The notes: generated by a model from the sequence alone, not told the origin. Positions 1-4,896 are shown, counted from the stretch's first letter. The stretch is DNA of 6,223 bases from an uncultured Bacillota bacterium (GCA_946546075.1 CAMNNV010000080.1:1-6223); one strand, 5' to 3'. Numbers and translations: made by a program.

Positions 1-1298
1 TCCTGTTCTTCGCAAGGGACGTGCGCGGCGGCCTCGGTGAGCGGCGTGTTTTCAGGGTCATCATGAAGTGGCTGGCGGGATTCAACAGAGATTCTGCCGC
101 AAAGAACATCGCGAACATCTCCGAGTACGGCAGATACGACGATATCCTGGAGCTTCTCGATACGGACTGCAAAGACGACGTCATCGAGATCATCCGTGCG
201 CAGCTCACAAAAGACATGGAGGCCCTCGAAAGTGAGGGAAGGGTATCCCTTCTGGCCAAGTGGCTCCCATCTGTCAACGCATCAAGCAGAGAGACCGTAA
301 GACGTGCAAAGGCCATCGCGCGCGGTCTCGATATGGACGATGCTTCCTACCGTAAGACGCTGAGCCGCCTGAGGGCTGCCATAAAAATAATCGAAAACAA
401 CCTCCGAGAAAAGGATTATTCCTTCGATTACTCCAAGCAGCCGTCAAAGGCCTTGTTCAAGTACAGAGCCGCTTTCTTCAGAAACGACCATGACCGTTAC
501 ATGGAGTTTCTCGAAGGCGTCAGAAAAGGCGAAGTCGAGATGAACACCGGCACTCTCATGCCTTATGATATCATCGCACCGGTGATCGGCTGGGAATACT
601 GCGGATGCAGGAACGGCAAAGTATCTCTCGATGCAGACACTCGCAAAGCCATGGACGTTACCTGGAATGCACTGGAAGACTTCACGGATGGGAGAAACGC
701 TCTCGCCGTCATCGACGGGTCCGGTTCCATGTACGGATACGGCACACCGATGCCGGCCGCCGTCGCCATTTCCCTGGGTCTGTATTTTGCAGAGCGCAAT
801 ACGGGAAGATTCAAAGACCACTTCATCACATTCTCCAGGAAACCGAAACTGGTGGAGGTAAAGGGACGCGACATCGCCGAAAAAGTCATCTACTGCGAAG
901 GTTTTAATGAAATCGCGAACACGGACATCGAGAAGGTTTTCCGTCTCATCCTGGATGCGGCGGTAAGAGACAACTTGCCGCAGAGCGAACTTCCGGAAAC
1001 TTTGTATATCATATCGGATATGGAATTCGACTGGTGTACAGACAATGCCGGGAGCACAAACTTTGAGAACGCAAAACGTATGTTCGCATCCCATGGGTAC
1101 AGATTGCCGCAGGTGGTATTCTGGAATGTCCAGAGCAGGAACAGTCAGGTTCCTGTGACCAGGAACGAACAGGGCGTCATCCTGGTCTCCGGGTTCACAC
1201 CGAGACTCTTTGAGATGGTGACCTCCGGAAACTGCGACCCATACTCGTTTATGATGGAAATCCTGAGCAGCGACAGGTATAAGAATATCGCTGCATGA
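1..1298 (+). CDS. DUF2828 / vWA-domain protein, Ro60-like architecture (5' end outside window)
   Basis: The reading frame is open from the left edge (first full codon at 3) to the TGA at 1296-1298, giving 431 visible residues; the true start lies upstream. The N-terminal part reads LFFARDVRGGLGERRVF, then YGRYDD (about 42-47), AKWLP (85-89) and a YRKTLSRLR segment. This helical pattern is what I know from the DUF2828 family of bacteria and plants. The C-terminal part is a vWA fold with a metal-site (MIDAS) motif, DGSGSM, with D238, S240 and S242, a likely T307/D308 pair, and the family's SDMEFD signature near 338-343. Helical repeats followed by a MIDAS vWA is also the layout of Ro60/TROVE proteins, which bind Y RNA and damaged RNA. 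The function of DUF2828 is not established. An RNA-binding or chaperone role here is my inference from that layout and from the adjoining tRNA-like RNA and rtcB. No terminator separates it from those elements. Confidence 0.88.
   Translation, partial: LFFARDVRGGLGERRVFRVIMKWLAGFNRDSAAKNIANISEYGRYDDILELLDTDCKDDVIEIIRAQLTKDMEALESEGRVSLLAKWLPSVNASSRETVRRAKAIARGLDMDDASYRKTLSRLRAAIKIIENNLREKDYSFDYSKQPSKALFKYRAAFFRNDHDRYMEFLEGVRKGEVEMNTGTLMPYDIIAPVIGWEYCGCRNGKVSLDADTRKAMDVTWNALEDFTDGRNALAVIDGSGSMYGYGTPMPAAVAISLGLYFAERNTGRFKDHFITFSRKPKLVEVKGRDIAEKVIYCEGFNEIANTDIEKVFRLILDAAVRDNLPQSELPETLYIISDMEFDWCTDNAGSTNFENAKRMFASHGYRLPQVVFWNVQSRNSQVPVTRNEQGVILVSGFTPRLFEMVTSGNCDPYSFMMEILSSDRYKNIAA
1255..1283 (+). 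promoter_or_regulatory. Candidate internal promoter for the tRNA-like RNA
   Basis: Within the last codons of the DUF2828 gene there is TGGAAA (1255-1260, 4 of 6 matches to TTGACA), a 17-base spacer and TATAAG (1278-1283, 5 of 6 matches to TATAAT). Initiation would fall near 1290, just ahead of the first sequences that can pair around the tRNA-like element. The match is modest, and the promoter overlaps coding sequence, so it may be chance. Confidence 0.3.
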
Positions 1299-1303
1299 TC
1301 ACA

Positions 1304-1410
1304 GAGACGCTTACAGCAAATGAGATCTTTGCATTGGCTCACCGGAGAGCACCTGACTAATAATCAGGCTGTCGCAGGTTCGAATCCTGCATGCGTTTTT
1401 CATGCGTCTC
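1304..1410 (+). ncRNA. tRNA-like RNA between DUF2828 and rtcB, candidate Y RNA-type tRNA mimic
   Basis: The core folds as three tRNA arms. The D arm is GCTC 1337-1340 paired with GAGC 1347-1350, with a 6-base loop ACCGGA. The anticodon arm is CCTGA 1352-1356 with TCAGG 1364-1368, loop CTAATAA. After a 5-base variable region comes the T arm, GCAGG 1374-1378 with CCTGC 1386-1390, loop TTCGAAT. Conserved tRNA positions are present: T8 (1335), A14, G18G19, A21, T33, C48 and T54-T55-C56-G57-A58. The acceptor stem is poor: 5 pairs at most (1330-1334 with 1391-1395, one of them G-U), then T-T mismatches, and no encoded CCA. The loop resembles tRNA-Ile (CTGATAA), but the anticodon is AAU. A flanking pair, GAGACGC 1304-1310 with GCGTCTC 1404-1410, could close the whole element, as the terminal stem does in bacterial Y RNAs. 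A competing hairpin is GCAAA 1316-1320 with TTTGC 1328-1332. The outer boundaries are inferred; a degenerate tRNA gene is the alternative. Confidence 0.72.
1390..1407 (+). repeat. CATGCGT direct repeat at the 3' side of the tRNA-like RNA
   Basis: CATGCGT occurs at 1390-1396 and again at 1401-1407, separated by TTTT. The first copy supplies the 3' strand of the short acceptor-like stem, and the second leads into the outer closing stem. TCATGC at 1400-1405 can also pair with GCATGA at 1293-1298, which overlaps the upstream stop codon. The 3' region can therefore adopt more than one pairing. Confidence 0.6.
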
Positions 1411-1429
1411 GTTTATAAAGGGGTTTATC

Positions 1430-2638
1430 ATGATAGAAATCAGAGGAAGATACAATACAGCGATATGCTACACACCGGCTCTCGAGAAGACTTCCGAGGG
1501 CCAGATCCGCGCTGTGTGTGACCAGGAATGTTTTGCAGGCTCCAAGATCCGCATCATGCCCGACGTGCACGCCGGCATGGGATGCACCATCGGCACGACC
1601 ATGACGATCACGGACAAAGTAGTCCCGGGAATGGTCGGTGTAGACATCGGCTGCGGTATGGAGACGGTAAAGCTTGCAGAGCGCGAGATCGACTTTGCAC
1701 AGCTGGATGAGGTCATCAGAAGAAACATTCCAAGCGGCCGTGATATCAGAAGCAAGGAGCACGAGCTGAACGATCTGATCAATCTGGAGCAGCTCTGCTG
1801 CGCAGAGGATGTGGATCTTATCAGGGCCCGCAGGAGCATCGGCACTTTGGGCGGCGGAAACCACTTCATCGAGGTGGACAGAAATGAAGCCGGAGAACTG
1901 TTTCTCGTGGTCCATTCCGGCAGCAGACATCTGGGAAACCAGGTGGCCAGATACTACCAGGAGGAAGGTTTCAATGCCCTTTGCGGATCTGCCAGATTCC
2001 AGATCGAGGAAGTGATCCGCACACTCAAGGAGCAGGATCGCACGAAGGAAATCGAGAAAACTTTGAAGGAGCTTCGTAAGCAGCGCGCTATGGAGACACC
2101 TGTTCCGAAGGCTCTCGCTTATGTCGAAGGATGTCTCTTCGAGGAGTACATCCACGACATGAAGATCGTACAGCACTTTGCGATGCTCAACAGAAAAGCC
2201 ATCACGGATGTGATCATGACGAACATGGGTCTGACGAAGACCGAAGAGTTCACCACGATCCACAACTACATCGATACCGACAACATGATCCTGCGCAAAG
2301 GCGCCGTGTCTGCGCAGAGAGGCGAAAAGCTTCTCATCCCGATCAATATGAGAGACGGCAGCCTCATCTGCATCGGTAAGGGAAATCCGGAGTGGAACTA
2401 TTCGGCTCCCCACGGAGCAGGAAGGTTGTTCTCCAGAAAGGAAGCCTTTGATAACCTTTCTATGGCGGACTACCAGCGTGAGATGTCCGGGATCTTCACC
2501 ACGAGTGTGAACAGAAGAACGCTGGACGAAGCACCGATGGCTTATAAGCCGATCGATGAGATCGTAGGGCAGATAGGGGAGACGGCCGAGATCGTAGAAC
2601 GGATCAGGCCAGTGTACAACTTCAAAGCAGCGGAATAG
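1430..2638 (+). CDS. rtcB: RtcB, GTP/Mn2+-dependent RNA ligase (3'-phosphate to 5'-OH)
   Basis: The 402-residue protein is close to the usual RtcB length. RtcB joins RNA ends carrying a 3'-phosphate or 2',3'-cyclic phosphate to a 5'-OH end, through a GMP-histidine intermediate, in the cytoplasm. Family motifs appear in order: MPDVHAGMG (43-51), VDIGCGM with metal ligands D72 and C75, GGGNHFIEV with N144 and H145, VHSGSRHLG with H162, IHNYID with H278, and SAPHGAGR with H328 as the expected guanylylated histidine. A helical, charged segment lies at about 190-225. I chose ATG 1430 because AAAGGGG (1417-1423) sits 6 bases upstream and the protein then begins MIEIRG; an in-frame ATG at 1391 would start inside the tRNA-like RNA. 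No archease, RtcA or PrfH gene is visible. The upstream DUF2828 gene and RNA suggest an RNA-repair operon. An intrinsic terminator follows directly. Confidence 0.96.
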   Translation: MIEIRGRYNTAICYTPALEKTSEGQIRAVCDQECFAGSKIRIMPDVHAGMGCTIGTTMTITDKVVPGMVGVDIGCGMETVKLAEREIDFAQLDEVIRRNIPSGRDIRSKEHELNDLINLEQLCCAEDVDLIRARRSIGTLGGGNHFIEVDRNEAGELFLVVHSGSRHLGNQVARYYQEEGFNALCGSARFQIEEVIRTLKEQDRTKEIEKTLKELRKQRAMETPVPKALAYVEGCLFEEYIHDMKIVQHFAMLNRKAITDVIMTNMGLTKTEEFTTIHNYIDTDNMILRKGAVSAQRGEKLLIPINMRDGSLICIGKGNPEWNYSAPHGAGRLFSRKEAFDNLSMADYQREMSGIFTTSVNRRTLDEAPMAYKPIDEIVGQIGETAEIVERIRPVYNFKAAE

Positions 2639-2642
2639 CTTG

Positions 2643-2674
2643 AAAAGACTGGGGTTTGAGACTTCAGTCTTTTT
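2643..2674 (+). terminator. Intrinsic terminator of rtcB
   Basis: AAAAGACTG (2643-2651) pairs perfectly with CAGTCTTTT (2665-2673) across a 13-base loop and runs into T5. It starts 5 bases after the rtcB stop and ends the RNA-repair unit before the SOS-type promoter. Confidence 0.85.
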
Positions 2675-2689
2675 GTTCGAAAGAAAAAA

Positions 2690-2701
2690 GAACAAATGTT
2701 T
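2690..2701 (+). promoter_or_regulatory. LexA (DinR) box 1
   Basis: GAACAAATGTTT matches the Gram-positive SOS operator pattern GAACRNRYGTTY. It lies about 11 bases upstream of the -35 element of the yneA-like gene. Confidence 0.75.
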
Positions 2702-2711
2702 ACAAAAGTTA

Positions 2712-2740
2712 TTGACAAAGAACATACATTCTTCTATAAT
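2712..2740 (+). promoter_or_regulatory. Sigma-A promoter of the yneA-like gene
   Basis: A consensus promoter: TTGACA (2712-2717), a 17-base spacer and TATAAT (2735-2740). It is flanked by LexA boxes on both sides, so it should be strong but repressed until DNA damage. Initiation near 2747 would leave a leader of about 55 bases before the start codon. Confidence 0.92.
2720..2731 (+). promoter_or_regulatory. Imperfect LexA-like box between -35 and -10
   Basis: GAACATACATTC differs from the GAAC-RNRY-GTTC pattern at one base (A in place of the first G of the right half). It sits inside the promoter spacer, 30 bases from box 1 and 32 from the downstream box, close to whole helical turns. Its binding by LexA is an inference. 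Confidence 0.45.
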
Positions 2741-2751
2741 GAGAACATCAA

Positions 2752-2763
2752 GAACAAATGTTC
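2752..2763 (+). promoter_or_regulatory. LexA (DinR) box 2, perfect palindrome
   Basis: GAACAAATGTTC is a perfect Gram-positive SOS operator, just downstream of the expected transcription start. A repressor bound here would block initiation or early elongation. Confidence 0.88.
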
Positions 2764-2802
2764 ACAGGGCAGGTGATATGCCCATATGGAAGGAGCATTG
2801 AC

Positions 2803-3138
2803 ATGAGAACGAACAATAAACATACGGGCCGCAGAGTCCATAAGAGATACAGGATCAAATCAAACTTCAGATTTATCACGTCACTGGTGATCGCATTATG
2901 CATGATCATCGGCACTGGATATTTCATCATGGGATTTGGAGATTCCACAGCGCTTACTGAGCATGAGAATCAGATCGAGTACGTTGATAATGGCGAGACT
3001 TTATGGTCCATCGCGAATAACTATAAGTCTGAGGACACGGATGTCAGAGAAGCCATCTATATGATCTGTCAGGCCAACGATATTTCAGCAGATCAGCTCC
3101 AGAGCGGCATGAAACTGGTGATCCCATATAATCTTTAA
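2803..3138 (+). CDS. yneA: YneA-like SOS cell-division inhibitor (TM + LysM)
   Basis: A 111-residue protein with three parts: a strongly basic N-terminus (RRVHKRYRIK, about 10-19), one membrane segment at about 24-45, and a C-terminal LysM domain at about 58-108 that includes NGETLWSIA and SGMKLVIP. This is the layout and size of Bacillus YneA (about 105 residues), which is exported, acts at the cell envelope and delays division during the SOS response. Sequence similarity is mainly in LysM, so the assignment rests on architecture plus the LexA boxes in its promoter. ATG 2803 is chosen because GGAAGGAG (2788-2795) lies 7 bases upstream; an in-frame ATG at 2758 falls inside LexA box 2. In Bacillus yneA sits next to lexA. 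Here the upstream neighbour is rtcB and the downstream region is a gene-poor spacer, so lexA is not linked within this window. A generic LysM envelope protein is the alternative. Confidence 0.82.
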   Translation: MRTNNKHTGRRVHKRYRIKSNFRFITSLVIALCMIIGTGYFIMGFGDSTALTEHENQIEYVDNGETLWSIANNYKSEDTDVREAIYMICQANDISADQLQSGMKLVIPYNL

Positions 3139-3178
3139 TTTGACGCTTAAATACGGTCGACCCATTTATCCACTTTAT

Positions 3179-3224
3179 AAAAAAAGTCGCCTTAAAACGG
3201 AAATTAGAGCCTCGTTTTTTCGAC
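3179..3224 (-). terminator. Possible minus-strand intrinsic terminator
   Basis: Read on the minus strand, GTCG and AAAACG (separated by AA) pair with CGTTTT and CGAC across a 13-base loop, with a small internal loop, followed by T7 (A7 at 3179-3185 on the + strand). The stem is interrupted, so strength is uncertain. The nearest upstream minus-strand gene already has its own terminator at 3616-3641, so this would serve a separate transcript or act as a backup. Confidence 0.45.
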
Positions 3225-3416
3225 GATTTTCAGCAGAATACCAGGGAGCATCCACAGAGCAGATCTGAGTATAAGAGATGAACGATAAATGGGAAAATGA
3301 CGTATAAGACAGTATGAAAGACCATAAATAATCAACAAGCCTCAGTTATAGGAATAATTCATAAGACAAGCATGAGCATCCTATAAACAAAGAGCACAAT
3401 AGAACAGCAAACCACG

Positions 3417-3473
3417 AAGCCTCCGTTAAAAATTACTTCCCCTAAAGTAAAACGTACCCCCGGAGGCTTTTTC
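3417..3473 (+). terminator. Intrinsic terminator, + strand, with nested hairpin
   Basis: AAGCCTCCG (3417-3425) pairs perfectly with CGGAGGCTT (3461-3469), followed by a T-rich run (TTTTT at 3468-3472). The 35-base interior contains its own hairpin, TTACTT (3433-3438) with AAGTAA (3445-3450). It probably ends transcription from the yneA-like gene, about 280 bases downstream of that stop codon, or ends an unannotated RNA in the spacer. Confidence 0.75.
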
Positions 3474-3493
3474 CATTACAGACTCAAGAGGTA

Positions 3494-3535
3494 CCTCGGG
3501 GCGGTCCGGGGGACTTCGGGGGACCTATTTCGAGG
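3494..3535. repeat. GC-rich nested palindrome with tandem CGGGGGAC
   Basis: CCTCG (3494-3498) pairs with CGAGG (3531-3535), and inside it GGTCC (3503-3507) pairs with GGACC (3521-3525). CGGGGGAC occurs twice in tandem (3507-3514 and 3517-3524). The + strand carries G-runs at 3498-3501, 3508-3512, 3518-3522 and 3534-3536. The block stands out from the AT-rich spacer; its role is unknown. Confidence 0.55.
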
Positions 3536-3565
3536 GAAACACCCCCATCTCTTCCCAAAATTATG

Positions 3566-3593
3566 ATTATAGGAATAGTTACATCAAATTCAA
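3566..3593 (-). promoter_or_regulatory. Possible minus-strand promoter in the spacer
   Basis: On the minus strand TTGAAT (4 of 6 matches) is followed after 16 bases by a perfect TATAAT (ATTATA at 3566-3571 on the + strand). If active, it would start near 3559 and read through the GC-rich block toward the candidate terminator at 3179-3224. AT-rich DNA produces such matches by chance, so support is weak. Confidence 0.3.
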
Positions 3594-3615
3594 ACAGCAC
3601 CCTTTCCAAATAAAG

Positions 3616-3641
3616 ATCCCGACGGATTTCTCCATCGGGAT
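3616..3641 (-). terminator. Intrinsic terminator of the lipoprotein gene
   Basis: On the minus strand ATCCCGATGG pairs with CCGTCGGGAT (10 pairs, one G-U) across the 6-base loop AGAAAT, followed by CTTTATTT. On the + strand the same stem has a C-A mismatch, which favours the minus orientation, although TTGTTTT follows on that side too. It lies 27 bases beyond the lipoprotein stop codon. Confidence 0.78.
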
Positions 3642-3667
3642 TTGTTTTATCGCAATTGTTTAGATGA

Positions 3668-4066
3668 CTACTCACTCTTCGGTTCGAAGATCATCTTCAT
3701 GTTCATGTCTGTATAGTCCAGAACAAGTTTTTCTTCTGCCACCGTGAAGTTCATTGTCTTCTCGGATGAATCGGATATCGTGTATGTTCCGTCTTCACCC
3801 TTTGTTACTGTTCCCTGACCATCATTACCGTTGAATGTGAATGTTGCGGATCCATCTTCATTGATAACGAATACCGGCATTTTATCCATTGCAGTTTTCA
3901 GATCGTCTGCAGTAAGTGTATATCCATTATACTCGGCTCCTGTCATTTCCCATGTTCCTACTGCCTCGTCCCCTGCCAGTGGATTTGATGCTCCGCATGA
4001 ACCGAGGAACATTGCCATGATCAGCACGATACCTGCTATCAGTGAAATCTTGCTTATCTTCTTCAT
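3668..4066 (-). CDS. Small secreted lipoprotein, lipocalin-like beta-rich domain
   Basis: A 132-residue protein with a lipoprotein signal peptide: basic start MKKISK, a hydrophobic core at about 8-21, and the lipobox LGSC with C24 as the lipidated cysteine. The mature part begins GASNPLAGD and contains VGTWEMTG, then alternating short beta-type segments (FVINEDGSATFTF, GTYTISD, KLVLDY). This resembles the lipocalin-like small lipoproteins common in Clostridia, but I cannot name a specific family or ligand. It should be anchored on the outer face of the membrane. The start is supported by AAGGAG, 6 bases upstream on the minus strand (4073-4078). It follows ruvX by 44 bases with no terminator between, but has a good promoter of its own, so it may be transcribed both ways. 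Function unknown. Confidence 0.85.
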   Translation of the reverse strand: MKKISKISLIAGIVLIMAMFLGSCGASNPLAGDEAVGTWEMTGAEYNGYTLTADDLKTAMDKMPVFVINEDGSATFTFNGNDGQGTVTKGEDGTYTISDSSEKTMNFTVAEEKLVLDYTDMNMKMIFEPKSE

Positions 4067-4109
4067 ATGTATCTCCTTATCGTATCAATATCAATTATTT
4101 TACAGAAAA

Positions 4110-4139
4110 ATTATAACACACTGAGCCCGTTAGCATCAA
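4110..4139 (-). promoter_or_regulatory. Promoter of the lipoprotein gene
   Basis: On the minus strand TTGATG (4134-4139), an 18-base spacer and a perfect TATAAT (4110-4115). The -35 and spacer lie inside the 3' end of ruvX and the -10 covers its stop codon, so the lipoprotein gene can be expressed independently of the upstream genes. Confidence 0.65.
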
Positions 4140-4551
4140 GATAACTCTGGAGTATAATGACGGCTGCCTGGCGGTCCACGATCTTCTTTCGCTGTTTGCG
4201 CGTCATCTCAGCTTCCTTCATGGCTCTCTCAGCGATCACCGTGGTGAATCTCTCGTCGTAGAATTCGATCTTTACCTTCGAAAGCCCCGTGCTCCGCATC
4301 TTGTTCTCCAGCATCGTCTTGAATTCATATACTTTTTCGGTCTGCGGGCTGTCGCTGCCATCCAGTCGGATATTGAGGCCGATGACGACCGTATCGCAGT
4401 CGTATTCTCTGATATAATCGATGACTTTGCCTGTATCCTTACGGATCCCCACCCTCTCGATGGTCGTTACAGGCTGAGCCGTGATATTCAGCGGATCGCT
4501 TATGGCGACACCTATCGTCTTGTCACCTACGTCAAGTCCTATCTTTCTCAT
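4111..4551 (-). CDS. ruvX: RuvX/YqgF, putative Holliday junction resolvase / pre-16S rRNA nuclease
   Basis: The 146-residue protein has the usual YqgF length and RNase H-like fold motifs: IGLDVGDKTIGVAISDP with D7, FYDERFTTV with E100, and VDRQAAVIILQSYLD with D126. These are the expected acidic metal-binding residues. YqgF is described both as a Holliday junction resolvase candidate and as the nuclease that matures the 5' end of 16S rRNA; the sequence does not decide between these. The loop VIGLNIRLDG replaces the more usual GLPxxxDG, so the proline is missing. I start at ATG 4551 because MRKIGLD is the family's normal beginning and GAGGAG lies 4 bases upstream; an in-frame ATG at 4587 lies within a terminator hairpin. 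It is the third gene of the alaS-ireB-ruvX cluster typical of Firmicutes. Confidence 0.94.
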   Translation of the reverse strand: MRKIGLDVGDKTIGVAISDPLNITAQPVTTIERVGIRKDTGKVIDYIREYDCDTVVIGLNIRLDGSDSPQTEKVYEFKTMLENKMRSTGLSKVKIEFYDERFTTVIAERAMKEAEMTRKQRKKIVDRQAAVIILQSYLDANGLSVL

Positions 4552-4572
4552 GTTTCTCCTCTTTATTGGTGC

Positions 4573-4598
4573 AAAAAAGGCGGACAACCGTCCGCCTT
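4573..4598 (-). terminator. Intrinsic terminator between ireB and ruvX
   Basis: On the minus strand AAGGCGGAC pairs perfectly with GTCCGCCTT across a 4-base loop (GGTT) and runs into T6 (A6 at 4573-4578 on the + strand). It lies 25 bases after the ireB stop and ends only about 21 bases before the ruvX start. It should stop or attenuate read-through from ireB into ruvX. Confidence 0.88.
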
Positions 4599-4623
4599 GA
4601 TGTTTGATCGTAAACAGTATAAC

Positions 4624-4872
4624 CTACTTACCGAGATATGCTCTGATAAGTTCTTCAACCAGATCATCACGTTCTATACGTCCCATAATGTTTCTGGCAT
4701 TGTTGTGGCTGGTTATATACGAAGGGTCCCCGGATAAAATGTATCCTACCATCTGATCAATAGCATTGTAACCTCTCTCTTCGAGAGCATCGTAAACTAT
4801 ACTCAGGATCTCTTCGATAGTTCTCTGTTCCAGTCGATCAAAGTTGTCGTACATTCTGGTCTGTCTATCCAT
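4624..4872 (-). CDS. ireB: IreB family regulatory phosphoprotein (UPF0297, YrzL)
   Basis: The 82-residue protein matches UPF0297 along its whole length: YDALEERGYNAIDQMVGYILSGDPSYI (27-53), HNNARN (56-61) and IERDDLVEELIRAYL (66-80). In Enterococcus faecalis IreB is a small cytoplasmic protein phosphorylated near its N-terminus by the Ser/Thr kinase IreK, and it negatively regulates cephalosporin resistance. Here the N-terminal candidate is T5 (MDRQTRMYD). The start is clear: GGAGG (4880-4884) lies 7 bases upstream. It sits between alaS and ruvX, the conserved Firmicute order, with its own promoter in the 108-base gap after alaS and a terminator immediately behind it. It therefore looks like a one-gene transcription unit inside the cluster. 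Confidence 0.95.
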   Translation of the reverse strand: MDRQTRMYDNFDRLEQRTIEEILSIVYDALEERGYNAIDQMVGYILSGDPSYITSHNNARNIMGRIERDDLVEELIRAYLGK

Positions 4873-4896
4873 TATGTTACCTCCGTTCTACCAACC

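Larger units (their letters stand above)
3139..3667. other. Gene-poor convergent intergenic spacer (about 530 bases)
   Basis: This stretch lies between the + strand yneA-like gene and the - strand lipoprotein gene. I see no convincing conserved ORF in it. It holds terminators in both orientations, a GC-rich palindromic block (3494-3535) in otherwise AT-rich sequence, and a 10-bp inverted repeat, CCCATTTATC (3161-3170) with GATAAATGGG (3284-3293). It also has short direct repeats: ATAAGACA at 3304 and 3361, and TTATAGGAATA at 3346 and 3567. A possible minus-strand promoter lies at 3566-3593. The only small ORF of note is a 31-codon hydrophobic one at 3230-3325 on the minus strand, without a good ribosome binding site. 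Confidence 0.7.

Noticed and set aside
1328..1397. Ordinary functional tRNA-Ile gene
   Set aside because: The acceptor stem is mismatched at its outer pairs, the anticodon would be AAU, and no CCA is encoded, so I call it tRNA-like and not a tRNA.
1391..1429. Longer RtcB start at ATG 1391 adding 13 residues
   Set aside because: The ATG is inside the tRNA-like RNA with no Shine-Dalgarno, while ATG 1430 has AAAGGGG 6 bases upstream and gives the usual RtcB N-terminus.
1400..2725. Long minus-strand ORF of 441 codons opposite rtcB
   Set aside because: It is the shadow of rtcB, rich in H, R and S, with no family motif; the + strand frame has all the RtcB motifs.
2758..2802. Longer start of the yneA-like gene at ATG 2758
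   Set aside because: It lies within LexA box 2 and has no ribosome binding site; ATG 2803 has GGAAGGAG at proper spacing.
3484..3675. Minus-strand 63-codon ORF overlapping the end of the lipoprotein gene
   Set aside because: It crosses the lipoprotein terminator and the GC-rich palindrome, has low-complexity G/P-rich sequence and no ribosome binding site.
4552..4587. Longer RuvX start at ATG 4587 adding 12 residues
   Set aside because: The extension runs through a terminator hairpin, and family members begin with the MRKIGLDVG-type strand.
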